From contig NZ_PZKC01000002.1 of the NCBI RefSeq assembly GCF_003034845.1, positions 1-64,000 of the forward strand: DNA of 64,000 nucleotides, read 5' to 3'. Of this stretch, positions 53,436 through 62,568 are shown piece by piece. Within the stretch, counting starts at the first letter, position 1; every line of letters begins with the position of its first letter. The position numbers and the translations under genes were made by a program. The DNA is from Pseudothauera lacus (GTDB lineage: Bacteria > Pseudomonadota > Gammaproteobacteria > Burkholderiales > Rhodocyclaceae). The notes below the pieces were generated by a model that was not told where the DNA came from, searched no databases, and saw only the letters and a list, made by a program, of their open reading frames with translations.

Positions 53436-54338
53436 TCATGCCCGGCGCATCGCGCAGACTTCGTCGAGCACGGCAAGAAAACGCACGGTGACTGCTGCCG
53501 GAGCCGGTTCGCGCCACGCCACCGCGACGGGGAAGTCGGCCCCGGCATCGGCCACCGGCAGGTAGCGCACGCGCGCGATGCGCACGCAGGAAAGTTGCGC
53601 AGGCAGCAGCGCCAGACCGAGGCCGGCAGCCACCAGGCCGATCTGCGTGGTGGCCTCGCGCGCGGTCTGCACGATGCGCGGCTCGTAACCGGCGGCCTGT
53701 GCCAGTTCGCGCAGCTTGTCGGGCAGGCCGGTGCCGGTGCCCGGCGGAAAGGTGATGAAGCCCTCGCCGGCCAGCTCGGCCATGCTGACGCGTTCGCGCC
53801 CGGCCAGCGCGTGCGCGGCGTGGATCACCAGGTTGAGCGGGTCGCGGCCGATCTCGCGCAGCGCGATGCCGGGCGGTGCGGCACTTTCCTCGACGCGTAC
53901 CAGGCCCACATCCAGTTCGCCTGCGGCCAGCGCGCGGAACTGCGCCACGGTGAACAGCTCGTGCAGTTGCAGGTCGACCTGGGGATGGGCGCGGCGGAAG
54001 GCGGAGAGCAGGTCCGGCAGCATCTCGCTGAAGGGCAGCGATGAGGTGAAGCCCACGCGCAGTTCGCCGATCTCCCCCTGCGCCGCACGGCGCGCCTCGT
54101 CGGCGGCATGGCCGGCACGCGCCAGGATGGCCTGCGCATGCGCCAGGAAGCGCCGCCCGGCCTCGGTCAGTTCCACCTTGCGGCGGCTGCGCTCGAAAAG
54201 CTGCGCGCCGATTTCGGCCTCCAGATCGCGGATCTGCATCGACAGCGGCGGCTGGCCGATGTGCAGGCGCTCGGCCGCGCGGGTGAAGCTCAGCGTTTCG
54301 GCAACGGCGACGAAGTAGCGCAGGTGGCGCAATTCCAT
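53436..54338 (-). CDS. LysR-family transcriptional regulator
   Basis: 300 residues. Helix-turn-helix (about 1-60, F-T-R-A-A-E-R-L-H-I-G-Q-P-P-L-S) and a periplasmic-binding-fold effector domain. Divergent from an MFS exporter gene across 74 bases, the classic LysR arrangement, so it probably controls that gene and itself. E. coli ynfL-ynfM has the same layout. Confidence 0.93.
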   Translation of the reverse strand: MELRHLRYFVAVAETLSFTRAAERLHIGQPPLSMQIRDLEAEIGAQLFERSRRKVELTEAGRRFLAHAQAILARAGHAADEARRAAQGEIGELRVGFTSSLPFSEMLPDLLSAFRRAHPQVDLQLHELFTVAQFRALAAGELDVGLVRVEESAAPPGIALREIGRDPLNLVIHAAHALAGRERVSMAELAGEGFITFPPGTGTGLPDKLRELAQAAGYEPRIVQTAREATTQIGLVAAGLGLALLPAQLSCVRIARVRYLPVADAGADFPVAVAWREPAPAAVTVRFLAVLDEVCAMRRA

Positions 54339-54412
54339 ATATATACCAGATGTATCAATGGCGTCTGAAGAATATATTGGACTGTCTCTTGTAGGGCAAA
54401 TAGCATCACCTC
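54339..54412. promoter_or_regulatory. Divergent LysR/MFS control region
   Basis: 74 bases, AT-rich, with ATATATAC and GTAT inverted elements around ATATACCAGATGTAT beside the LysR start. This fits a T-N11-A type LysR binding site plus overlapping divergent promoters. Confidence 0.45.
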
Positions 54413-55645
54413 ATGACAGCTTTGCCACCTCCTCCTCCGCCCGCCGCCCGCCTGGAAGCCGGCTCACCGGCCTTCCGGCGCGCCAACCAGGCGCTCTTCC
54501 TCGGTGGCTTCGCCACCTTCGCCATGCTCTACGGCACCCAGCCCATCCTGCCGCTGCTGTCGACCACCTTCGCGGTCAGCCCGGCGCAGGCCAGCCTGTC
54601 GGTATCCGCCGGCACCGGCGCGCTGGCCGCGGCACTGATTCCGGCCAGCATCCTGTCCGACCGCTACGGGCGCCGCCAGGTGATGAACGTCGCCCTGGCG
54701 CTGGCCGCACTGCTGGCGCTGGCCTCGGCCTTCGTTACCAGCTTCGACCAGTTGCTGGTGCTGCGCGCCCTGCTCGGCCTGGCGCTGGCCGGCCTGCCGG
54801 CGGCAGCCATGGCCTGGCTCGGCGAGGAGATTTCGCCGGCTGCGCAGGGCCGCGCGATGGGCCTGTATATTGCCGGCAACGCGCTGGGCGGGATGAGCGG
54901 GCGTTTCATCTCCGCGCTGCTCACCGATTTCTTCTCCTGGCGCATCGCGCTGGGCCTGCTGGGTGTGCTCGGCGCGCTCGCCGCGCTGGCCTTCTGGCGC
55001 TGGCTGCCGGCCTCGCGCCATTTCAGCGCCCGCCCCGCCACCCCACGCCGCGTACTGCGCGACGTCTGCGCGATCTACCGCGATCCCGGCCTGCCGTGGC
55101 TGTTCCTCACCGCCTTCCTGATCATGGGGGCCTTCGTCGGGCTCTACAACTACCTCGGTTTCCGCCTCCAGGATGAACCCTTCCACCTCGGCCAGAGTGC
55201 CGTGGGGGCGGTCTTCCTGCTCTATCTGCTGGGCACCTTCGCCTCGGCCTGGGCCGGCCAACTCGCCGACCGCTTCGGCCGCCGCAACGTGCTGTGGATG
55301 ATGCTGCTGGTGATGGCCGGCGGGCTGGCGCTGACGGTCAGCGAGCGGCTGGCGGTGCTGATCGTCGGCGTCGGGGTGTTCACCTTCGGCTATTTCGCTG
55401 CCCACACCGCGGCCAGCAGCTGGGTCGGCAAGCGTGCGCAGGAACACCGCGCACTGGCCGCCGCGCTGTACCTGTGCAGCTACTACTTCGGCAGTAGCGT
55501 GCTGGGCACCGTGGGGGGGCTGGCGTGGAGTGCCGCGCAATGGCCCGGCGTGGTCGCCCTGCTGGCCGGCTGCAGCGCGGCCGCCCTGGCGGTGGCGCTG
55601 TGGCTGCGGCGGTTGCCGGCGGTGGAGCTCAGTCCTCGCCCTTGA
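54413..55645 (+). CDS. MFS transporter (YnfM-like)
   Basis: 410 residues, 12 helices. MFS motif A-type loops R-Y-G-R-R-Q and R-F-G-R-R-N follow helices 2 and 8, and M-L-Y-G-T-Q-P-I-L-P is in helix 1. Related to E. coli YnfM and arabinose-exporter-type drug/H+ antiporters; substrate unknown. Controlled probably by the divergent LysR. The 3' end overlaps the convergent small exported protein by 17 bases. Confidence 0.9.
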   Translation: MTALPPPPPPAARLEAGSPAFRRANQALFLGGFATFAMLYGTQPILPLLSTTFAVSPAQASLSVSAGTGALAAALIPASILSDRYGRRQVMNVALALAALLALASAFVTSFDQLLVLRALLGLALAGLPAAAMAWLGEEISPAAQGRAMGLYIAGNALGGMSGRFISALLTDFFSWRIALGLLGVLGALAALAFWRWLPASRHFSARPATPRRVLRDVCAIYRDPGLPWLFLTAFLIMGAFVGLYNYLGFRLQDEPFHLGQSAVGAVFLLYLLGTFASAWAGQLADRFGRRNVLWMMLLVMAGGLALTVSERLAVLIVGVGVFTFGYFAAHTAASSWVGKRAQEHRALAAALYLCSYYFGSSVLGTVGGLAWSAAQWPGVVALLAGCSAAALAVALWLRRLPAVELSPRP

Positions 55646-55982
55646 TGCCCCTGGCCACTCCGCGGGCACCGTCGCGCACGCCGTGGCCGATCTCGCGGCC
55701 GACGGTGGCGGCGCCCTGGCCGACCTTCACGCCGGCGTCGCGGGCAATGTGGCCAATGCTGCGTCCGCTGCCGACCACCGTGCTGCCAATGCCCTTGCCG
55801 AGCGCGACCGCCCCTTCGCCGATCTCGCGTGCGGCGCTGCCGACGGCGTGAGCGCTCTGCGCGGCGGTGGAAGAGGGCGGCGGACTGTTGTCGGCCGTGG
55901 CGGTGACGGGGAGCACGGCAAGCAAGGCGAACACGCTGCAAAGCGTCAGTGCAGGCCGCGCAATGATATTGCTCGTCACCAT
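55629..55982 (-). CDS. Exported protein of 11-residue glycine repeats
   Basis: 117 residues from ATG at 55982 behind GGAGG. A signal peptide (about 1-30, ending A-T-A) is followed by a Ser/Pro linker. Then come about six 11-residue units of the form x-G-x-x-I/V-G-x-x-A/V-x-x (LGKGIGSTVVG, SGRSIGHIARD, AGVKVGQGAAT, VGREIGHGVRD and neighbours). The period is that of LEA-type amphipathic helices, with small residues at fixed positions as in glycine zippers. No known family with certainty; perhaps a periplasmic membrane-associated or stress protein. Overlaps the MFS gene end. Confidence 0.75.
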   Translation of the reverse strand: MVTSNIIARPALTLCSVFALLAVLPVTATADNSPPPSSTAAQSAHAVGSAAREIGEGAVALGKGIGSTVVGSGRSIGHIARDAGVKVGQGAATVGREIGHGVRDGARGVARGIKGED

Positions 55983-56192
55983 CGTTGTGCCTCCATCGAA
56001 CTTGCTGGTTGGAGTATGAGCCACCGGCCATGGTTGAGCGGTAAGCGACGGTAAGCGGTACCGTGAAGTGGCCGACGGTCGCTGGAGGAATTGCCGTGAC
56101 TCGCCTGGGGCCCTGTGCTAGCGTGACGAAAGTAATAGAGATGAAAGTTTCGGGCGCCGCAAGGGACGGTGCTCACCGCGAAGAGGTGGCAG

Positions 56193-56507
56193 ATGGGCTT
56201 TGAATTGGCAGTCTTGTCCTCGGGGGGGGACGTGGTGCGGCTGGGACTTTCCGGCCGCCTTGAAGTTGGTGACACGCTGGATTTCCACAAGGCATGCCAG
56301 CCGGTCATCAAGGACCTCGGCGGCAGCGCCCTGCAGCTCGATCTGGAGCGTCTCAGCTACATCGACAGCTCGGGCATCGGTGCCCTGGTGGTGATGCACA
56401 ACCGTGCCCGGGACGAGGGCTGGCGGATGTCGCTGTGCAACTGCAGCGGCGACATCATGAAGGTCCTGCGCCTGCTCAACCTCCACCGCCTCTTCCACAT
56501 CGTCTGA
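56193..56507 (+). CDS. STAS-domain anti-sigma-factor-antagonist-like protein
   Basis: 104 residues, a single STAS domain, starting after AAGAGG. The loop D-S-S-G-I-G-A-L-V (near 62-70) contains the serine that is phosphorylated in SpoIIAA/RsbV-type antagonists. Such proteins bind a serine kinase or anti-sigma factor when unphosphorylated. No RsbW-type kinase is encoded nearby. It is the first gene of a run with a bacteriophytochrome kinase, an HD-GYP regulator and a PP2C-phosphatase regulator; the phosphatase is the obvious partner. Confidence 0.9.
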   Translation: MGFELAVLSSGGDVVRLGLSGRLEVGDTLDFHKACQPVIKDLGGSALQLDLERLSYIDSSGIGALVVMHNRARDEGWRMSLCNCSGDIMKVLRLLNLHRLFHIV

Positions 56508-56557
56508 CCGTCGCGCCACGCACCCGGCCGGGTGCGTGGCGGCGCGGGAGCCCGTGC

Positions 56558-59500
56558 ATGTTGCCCCAGCCCCCTATACAGGCAGACGACGCCGTCGACG
56601 CCGACCGCCTGCTGGCCGCCGCCCTGGAGCGTTGTGCCAGCGAACCCATCCATCTGGCTGGCGCCGTGCAGCCGCATGGCGCCCTGCTGGCCTGTGACGG
56701 TGCCGGCACGGTGCGCATGGCCAGCGCCAATCTGGCGCAGCTTACCGGCGACGACGCTGCAACCGTGCTTGGCCGCTCCTTGCCGGAGGTGCTCGGTGCG
56801 GCGGCGTGCGATGAGATCGAACGCCACCTGCACCGCGACATCGGCAATCCGTCCATTCCCTTCGCCATTGCCACCGCAGGGGGGTGCGCGCTCAGTGCCC
56901 TCGTCCATGCAAGCGACGGCCTGCGCGTGGTCGAGCTGCGCCCCGCTGCCGACGCCGCGCACCTGAACTTCGCATCGATGTATCTGCCGCTGCGCGAGGC
57001 GCTCTGGCACTTCGACCGCGACGACGATGTGGTTGCCTATTGCCGTTTCATCGTCGGTGAGATCCGCCGCCTGACCGGCTTCGACCGCGTCCTGGCGTAC
57101 TGCTTCGATGACCACTGGGACGGCGAGGTCATCGCCGAGAGCCGTAATGAGGCCCTGCCCGGCCTGCTCGGCAACCATTTCCCCGCCTCCGACATCCCCC
57201 CGCAGGCCCGTCTGCTTTACCAGAAGAACCTCGTGCGGGTGATGGAGGATACCGAAGCCGAACCCGCCGCCCTGCTGCCGGCGCGCAACCCGCTCAATGG
57301 GCGCCCCCTGGACCTCAGCCACTCTGCGCTGCGGGCGATGGCGCCGGTCCACGTGAGCTACATGCGCAACATGGGGGTACGTGCCAGCATCACCCTGTCG
57401 CTCAAGCAGGGTGGCCGGTTGTGGGGCCTGATCGCCTGCCACAGTGCCAGCCCCCGCGTCGTGCCCTTTGAGCAGCGCGACCTGCTCGGCTTCGTCGGCA
57501 AGACCATCTCGCTCAAGCTGGCCAGTCTCGAACACCTCGCCAGCAAGCGCTACCAGAGCCGCGCCCGCCAGGTGCTGCTCAGCGTTACCCACGCCGTGCG
57601 CGATGCCGGTGACCTCGGCGAAGGCCTGCGCCGCGTGCAGGGCGACTACCTCGGACTGGCCGATGCCTGTGGCTGCGTGGTGGCCTTCGACGGTCATGTC
57701 GTCACCATCGGCCAGGTGCCACCGCCCGCCTTCCTTGACACCCTGACGGCATGGCTGAAATCGCATCTTTCCGACGACGGCATCCTCCATACCGAACAGC
57801 TTGCCAGCCTGCTGCCGGTCGCTGCCGAACATGCCGGAATCGCCTCCGGGCTGCTGGCGATCGCCCTCGACAGCGAGTTGCGCAGCTACATCTGCTGGTT
57901 CCGCCCCCAGGAACTGCGCGAGATCCATTGGGCCGGCAACCCGCACAAGCAGCTCGTACATGACGACAGCGGTCCGCGCATCGAGCCGCGGACCTCCTTT
58001 GCACGCTGGATCGAGACCGCGCGCAACCGCGCCCGGCCCTGGCAGCATGCCGAGCTTGACGCCGTCAAGCTGCTGTCGCTGGCGGTGCTGCAGGGCGTCG
58101 TCCCCCACGTGCTGCGCGCCCGCGAGGCCGCCGATGCGGCCAACCGCGCCAAGAGCGACTTCCTCGCCACCGTCAGCCACGAGATCCGCACGCCGATGAA
58201 CGCGGTGATGGGCCTCACCTACCTGTGCCTGCAGACCGAGCTCGACACCCGCCAGCACGACTATCTCACCAAGGTCTATGGCTCGGCGCGCAACCTGCTG
58301 CAGCTGCTCAACGACATCCTCGACTTCTCCAAGATCGAGGCCGGCAAGCTGGCACTGGAACAGATCGGCTTCCACATCGACGACGTTCTCGAACGCCTGT
58401 GTACGGTGGTCTCGGTGAAGGCCCAGGAGAAAGGCCTGGAGTTCACCCTGCACACTGCCATGGACGTGCCGCCGGCGCTCATCGGCGACCCCACGCGGCT
58501 GGAGCAGATCCTCATCAATCTCACCGGCAACGCGGTCAAGTTCACACCCGCCGGTGGCGTTGGCGTGGACACCGAGGTGGTGCACCGCGATGGCGAGCGC
58601 GTGCGCCTGCAGTTCACCATCCGCGACAGTGGCATCGGCATGTCCGCCGATCAGCTCACGCGCATCTTCCAGCCCTTCGAGCAGGGCGACCGCTCGATCA
58701 CCCGGCGCTACGGTGGCACCGGCCTGGGCTTGTCGATCAGCCGCCGCCTGGTGGACATGATGGGCGGCGAGATCGACGTCGACAGCGCGCCCGGAAAGGG
58801 CACCACCTTCCGCATCCGCCTGCCTTTCCGCATTCCTGCCGATCTCCCCGCCGAACGTCCCCAGCTCACCAGCCTGCACGGCCTGCGCGTACTGGTGCTG
58901 GAAAGCGGAGGAGCCGGCCGCGAGGTGCTGCTGGCCTATCTGCATGCCTTCCGCTTCCGTGTCGCCGAAGCCGGCAGTGTCGACGAGGCGTGCACCGTTC
59001 TCGCCGGTGCTGCGGCCGCCGGGACGCCCTACGACCTCATCTTTGCCGACCTGCGTGCTGCCGGGTGCACGGCCGGCGAGCTTGCCGCGCGCCTCGGCGC
59101 CGCCTGTGCGGAGGGCTCCGCAGCACGGCTGGTGGTACTCGCCAACATTGCCGATGGCGATCCCGGCGGTATCCCGGCGGGTGTCGATGCGATATTGCTC
59201 AAGCCTTACACGCAGAGCCGCCTGTTCAACACCGTGGCCCGTCTGTTTGGTATCCAGGCGCTGATCGGCAGTGCCGCGCCCCGCATCGATGACGACACGG
59301 TGCGCAGCCACCTGCGCGGCAAGCGCGTATTGCTGGTGGAAGACGACGAGCTCAACCAGGAAGTGGCCGTGCATCTGCTCGCCGCCATCGGCCTCGAGGT
59401 CGACCTCGCCGGCAACGGCCAGCAAGCTCTCGAACGCCTGCAGCAGCAGCGCTACGACGCCGTGCTGATGGACGTACACATGCCTGTGCTCGACGGCTAC

Positions 59501-60373
59501 GGCGCCACCCGCGCAATCCGCGCCCAGCCCGCGCTGCGCACCCTGCCGGTGATCGCCATGACCGCCAACGCCATGCTGCAGGATCGCGAGCGCTGCCTGC
59601 ATGCGGGCATGAGCGACCACATTCCCAAGCCCATCGATCCCGACAACCTGACCCGCTGCATGCTGCGCTGGCTCGCCCCCGATCTCCCCGGCGGCAGCGT
59701 GCGCAGCCCCGTGCAGGCCCAGCCAGCCGAGCCCCTGCCCCATCTCGCCGGCATCGATGTCGAGCGTGGCATCTGGCAGACCGGCGGCACGGTGCATCAG
59801 TACCTTACCCTGCTCGGCCGCTTCCGCGGCAACTACCAGCAGTTCATCGCTGCGCTGTGTGACGAACTTGCCAGCCACCGCCACGACGATGCCATCCGTC
59901 GCGTGCATTCCCTCAAGGGCCTGGCTGGCAGCCTGGGCGCTGTTGCCCTGCAGGAGAAGGCGGCCGCGCTCGAGGAAGCCCTGCGCGCCGGTGCGCGCGA
60001 TCTCGCCCTGGATGCTCTCATCGGTGCCGTGGACAGCGAACTGCAGGCCTTTCTCGGCGAGATCGCGCGCACCGTCACGGCGCCCCCGCCGGAGGCCGCA
60101 GTGGCCGCCGGCGGCCCGTCGCGGACGGCCACGCGTGCCGAGCTGCTTGCCCTGCTCGATGTCGCGCGCAGTTGTCTGGAAGAGTACGACTCGCGCGTCG
60201 ACGAGGTCGTCGCCCGCCTGCAGCCCCTGGTTGCCGGTCAGGCGGCATGGGCCGGGCACTGCCAGGCGCTGGAAAAGTGCGTGCGCAGCTATGACTACGA
60301 AGCCGCCCTGCGTCACCTCGCCGACTGGATGGCGGAGCTGGTGCAGGACGATACGGATGCGAAAGGCCCCTGA
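56558..60373 (+). CDS. Bacteriophytochrome hybrid histidine kinase
   Basis: 1271 residues, ATG after GGGAG. Domain order: PAS, GAF, PHY, HisKA, HATPase_c, two receivers, Hpt. Cys26 in C-A-S-E-P-I-H is placed as the biliverdin-binding cysteine of bacteriophytochromes. The GAF domain has the chromophore-pocket signature P-A-S-D-I-P-P-Q-A-R. Kinase His541 (S-H-E-I-R-T-P). The first receiver keeps Asp831 but has E-S in place of the acidic pair; the second is complete (Asp972). Hpt His1117 is in H-S-L-K-G. A red/far-red light receptor that should pass phosphate through its own relay to the two response regulators downstream. Confidence 0.93.
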   Translation: MLPQPPIQADDAVDADRLLAAALERCASEPIHLAGAVQPHGALLACDGAGTVRMASANLAQLTGDDAATVLGRSLPEVLGAAACDEIERHLHRDIGNPSIPFAIATAGGCALSALVHASDGLRVVELRPAADAAHLNFASMYLPLREALWHFDRDDDVVAYCRFIVGEIRRLTGFDRVLAYCFDDHWDGEVIAESRNEALPGLLGNHFPASDIPPQARLLYQKNLVRVMEDTEAEPAALLPARNPLNGRPLDLSHSALRAMAPVHVSYMRNMGVRASITLSLKQGGRLWGLIACHSASPRVVPFEQRDLLGFVGKTISLKLASLEHLASKRYQSRARQVLLSVTHAVRDAGDLGEGLRRVQGDYLGLADACGCVVAFDGHVVTIGQVPPPAFLDTLTAWLKSHLSDDGILHTEQLASLLPVAAEHAGIASGLLAIALDSELRSYICWFRPQELREIHWAGNPHKQLVHDDSGPRIEPRTSFARWIETARNRARPWQHAELDAVKLLSLAVLQGVVPHVLRAREAADAANRAKSDFLATVSHEIRTPMNAVMGLTYLCLQTELDTRQHDYLTKVYGSARNLLQLLNDILDFSKIEAGKLALEQIGFHIDDVLERLCTVVSVKAQEKGLEFTLHTAMDVPPALIGDPTRLEQILINLTGNAVKFTPAGGVGVDTEVVHRDGERVRLQFTIRDSGIGMSADQLTRIFQPFEQGDRSITRRYGGTGLGLSISRRLVDMMGGEIDVDSAPGKGTTFRIRLPFRIPADLPAERPQLTSLHGLRVLVLESGGAGREVLLAYLHAFRFRVAEAGSVDEACTVLAGAAAAGTPYDLIFADLRAAGCTAGELAARLGAACAEGSAARLVVLANIADGDPGGIPAGVDAILLKPYTQSRLFNTVARLFGIQALIGSAAPRIDDDTVRSHLRGKRVLLVEDDELNQEVAVHLLAAIGLEVDLAGNGQQALERLQQQRYDAVLMDVHMPVLDGYGATRAIRAQPALRTLPVIAMTANAMLQDRERCLHAGMSDHIPKPIDPDNLTRCMLRWLAPDLPGGSVRSPVQAQPAEPLPHLAGIDVERGIWQTGGTVHQYLTLLGRFRGNYQQFIAALCDELASHRHDDAIRRVHSLKGLAGSLGAVALQEKAAALEEALRAGARDLALDALIGAVDSELQAFLGEIARTVTAPPPEAAVAAGGPSRTATRAELLALLDVARSCLEEYDSRVDEVVARLQPLVAGQAAWAGHCQALEKCVRSYDYEAALRHLADWMAELVQDDTDAKGP

Positions 60374-60376
60374 ATC

Positions 60377-61435
60377 ATGCTTGCCGAAGACGACACCAAG
60401 ACCGTCCTGGTGGTGGACGATACCCCCGAGAACATCGATATCCTGAAGGGCATCCTCGGCCCCTATTTCAGCGTGCGCGCGGCGACCAGCGGTGAGACCG
60501 CCCTGAAGGCAGCACGCGCCGGCCGCCGTCCGGACCTGATCCTGCTCGATGTCATGATGGCCGGCATGGATGGCTATGAAGTCTGCCGCCAGCTCAAGGC
60601 CGACGAACACAGCCGCCACGTGCCGGTGATCTTCGTTACCGCACGCTCCAGTCCGCAGGACGAGGCCTACGGCTTCTCCATCGGCGCCGCCGACTACATC
60701 ATCAAGCCGGTCAGCCCGCCGGTGGTCCTTGCCCGCGTGCGCACCCACCTGGCGCTCGCCGACCGCAGCCGCCATCTCGAAGAGCTGGTCGCCGAGCGTA
60801 CCGAGAAGCTCCTCGCCCGCAGCCGCGAGCTTGAACACACCCGCCTGGAGATCCTCCGCCGCCTCGGCCGCGCCGGTGAGTACCGCGACTACGAAACCGG
60901 CATGCACGTCATCCGCCTCAGCCAGTTTGCCCGCCTGCTCGCCGAAACCCAGGGCATGGGCAGCATCGAGGCCGAGCAGCTGATGTACGCTTCCATGCTG
61001 CATGACATCGGCAAGATCGGTATTCCCGACGACATCCTGCTCAAACCCGGACGGCTGAGCGCCGAGGAATTCGCCCTCATGAAGACCCATTGCCGCATCG
61101 GTGCCGACATCATCGGTACGCAGGATTGCGCGCTGCTCCAGCTCGCTGCGCAGATCGCCCTCACCCATCACGAGCGCTGGGACGGCGGCGGCTATCCCGC
61201 CGGGCTGGCCGCCGAGCACATCCCGCTGGCCGGACGCATCACCGCCGTGGCCGACATCTTCGATGCCCTCACCTCGAAGCGGCCGTACAAGGACGCCTGG
61301 CCGGTGGAGCGGGCGCTCGATCACATCGCCGGCGAGGCCGGCAAGGCCCTCGACCCCCGGCTTGCCCACGCCTTCGTCGCCCGCAAGGACGCCATCTGCC
61401 GCATCATCGAGCAGTTCCGCGAACATGCCGACTGA
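60377..61435 (+). CDS. Response regulator with HD-GYP phosphodiesterase domain
   Basis: 352 residues, starting three bases after the kinase. Receiver with Asp58 (L-L-D-V-M-M), a helical linker, then HD-GYP: H-D-I-G-K with His209-Asp210, H-H-E-R-W-D-G-G-G-Y-P near 265-273. All metal and GYP residues appear present, so it should hydrolyse cyclic di-GMP. Probably phosphorylated by the bacteriophytochrome Hpt. Its end overlaps the next gene by 11 bases. Confidence 0.95.
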   Translation: MLAEDDTKTVLVVDDTPENIDILKGILGPYFSVRAATSGETALKAARAGRRPDLILLDVMMAGMDGYEVCRQLKADEHSRHVPVIFVTARSSPQDEAYGFSIGAADYIIKPVSPPVVLARVRTHLALADRSRHLEELVAERTEKLLARSRELEHTRLEILRRLGRAGEYRDYETGMHVIRLSQFARLLAETQGMGSIEAEQLMYASMLHDIGKIGIPDDILLKPGRLSAEEFALMKTHCRIGADIIGTQDCALLQLAAQIALTHHERWDGGGYPAGLAAEHIPLAGRITAVADIFDALTSKRPYKDAWPVERALDHIAGEAGKALDPRLAHAFVARKDAICRIIEQFREHAD

Positions 61436-62555
61436 GGCCGCGCCGCGCCGCGCGGTCATCCTCGCCGTCGACGACACGCCGTTCAACCTCGACACCCTCA
61501 CCGAGCTGCTGCGCGACGAGTACACCGTGCGTCCCGCCCTGAATGGCGAGATCGCCCTGCGTCTGGCGCGCGGCAACACCGCCCCCGATCTCATCCTGCT
61601 CGACGTCATGATGCCGGAGATGGACGGCTACGAAGTCCTCCGACGCCTCCGTGCCGACCCCGAGACTGCCGACATACCGGTGATCTTCATCACCGCGCTG
61701 ACACATTTCAGCGACGAAAGCCGCGCCCTCGCGCTGGGTGCCGCAGACTACATCACCAAACCCTTCAGCCCCCCGGTGGTGCTCGCCCGCGTGCGCACCC
61801 AGCTCGCCCTGCAGCAGGCCCGCCGCCGCCTGCAGGCGGCCAATGCCCGCCTCCTCGCCGAGCGTGAGCTGATCGAGGATGTCCTTACCCGCCTGCGCGA
61901 GACCGAGAGCTTCGACGCCCGTCAGCTGCGCTACCACCTCTCCTCGGTGGATCGCAGCAACGGTGACATCCTGCTTGCCGCGTTCACGCCCGACGGCGGC
62001 CAGCGCCTGCTCGCCGGCGACATCGCCGGGCACGGCCCCGCCGCCGCCGCCTGCGCGCCGCTGCTCGGCCACCTCTTCTACACCGCGTGCGCGGAGGGGC
62101 ACAGCGCCCGCGCCCTCCTTGATACCCTGGGCAGCGTGCTCTTCCGCCGCCTGCCGGCACAGATCTTCCTGGTCTTTGCGCTCGTCGAGATCGCTGCCGG
62201 GCGCCGCCACGCCACGGTGTGGAACGGTGGCCTGCCCGGCTGCGTCGTGCTGCGCCCGCAGGCGCCGCCCGTGCATCTGGGCTCGCGCTCGCTGCCGCTC
62301 GGCCTGCAGGCGGCCGGTCCGGCAGCAGACGAGGGCGTGTTCGTCGAGCTGGCCGCGGGCGACCGGCTGTGCCTGTTCTCCGACGGTGTCAGCGAAATCA
62401 CCAACGCTGCCGGTGAGGCTCTGGGTGAGGAGGCTGCGGCAAGGATGCTGCAGCAATGCGGCGGCGATCCCGACGCCTTCGTTGCCGCCCTGGTCGGCTA
62501 CCAGGGCCACGACCGTTTTCGCGACGACCTCACCATCGCCGCGCTGGAGATCTGA
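61425..62555 (+). CDS. Response regulator with SpoIIE-type PP2C phosphatase domain
   Basis: 376 residues from ATG at 61425, overlapping the HD-GYP gene. Receiver with Asp60 (L-L-D-V-M-M-P), coiled linker (about 125-165), then a PP2C/SpoIIE domain with G-D-I-A-G-H-G near 198-204, S-D-G-V-S-E and D-D-L-T metal-binding motifs. RsbU-like proteins dephosphorylate STAS antagonists; the STAS gene 5 kb upstream in the same operon is the likely substrate. Light would thus control a partner switch. Confidence 0.95.
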   Translation: MPTEAAPRRAVILAVDDTPFNLDTLTELLRDEYTVRPALNGEIALRLARGNTAPDLILLDVMMPEMDGYEVLRRLRADPETADIPVIFITALTHFSDESRALALGAADYITKPFSPPVVLARVRTQLALQQARRRLQAANARLLAERELIEDVLTRLRETESFDARQLRYHLSSVDRSNGDILLAAFTPDGGQRLLAGDIAGHGPAAAACAPLLGHLFYTACAEGHSARALLDTLGSVLFRRLPAQIFLVFALVEIAAGRRHATVWNGGLPGCVVLRPQAPPVHLGSRSLPLGLQAAGPAADEGVFVELAAGDRLCLFSDGVSEITNAAGEALGEEAAARMLQQCGGDPDAFVAALVGYQGHDRFRDDLTIAALEI

Positions 62556-62568
62556 GGATGCGCGCTGC

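Noticed and set aside
56357-61609. 1750-residue minus-strand ORF opposite the phytochrome operon
   Set aside because: Antisense shadow spanning three real genes; no start context or domain.
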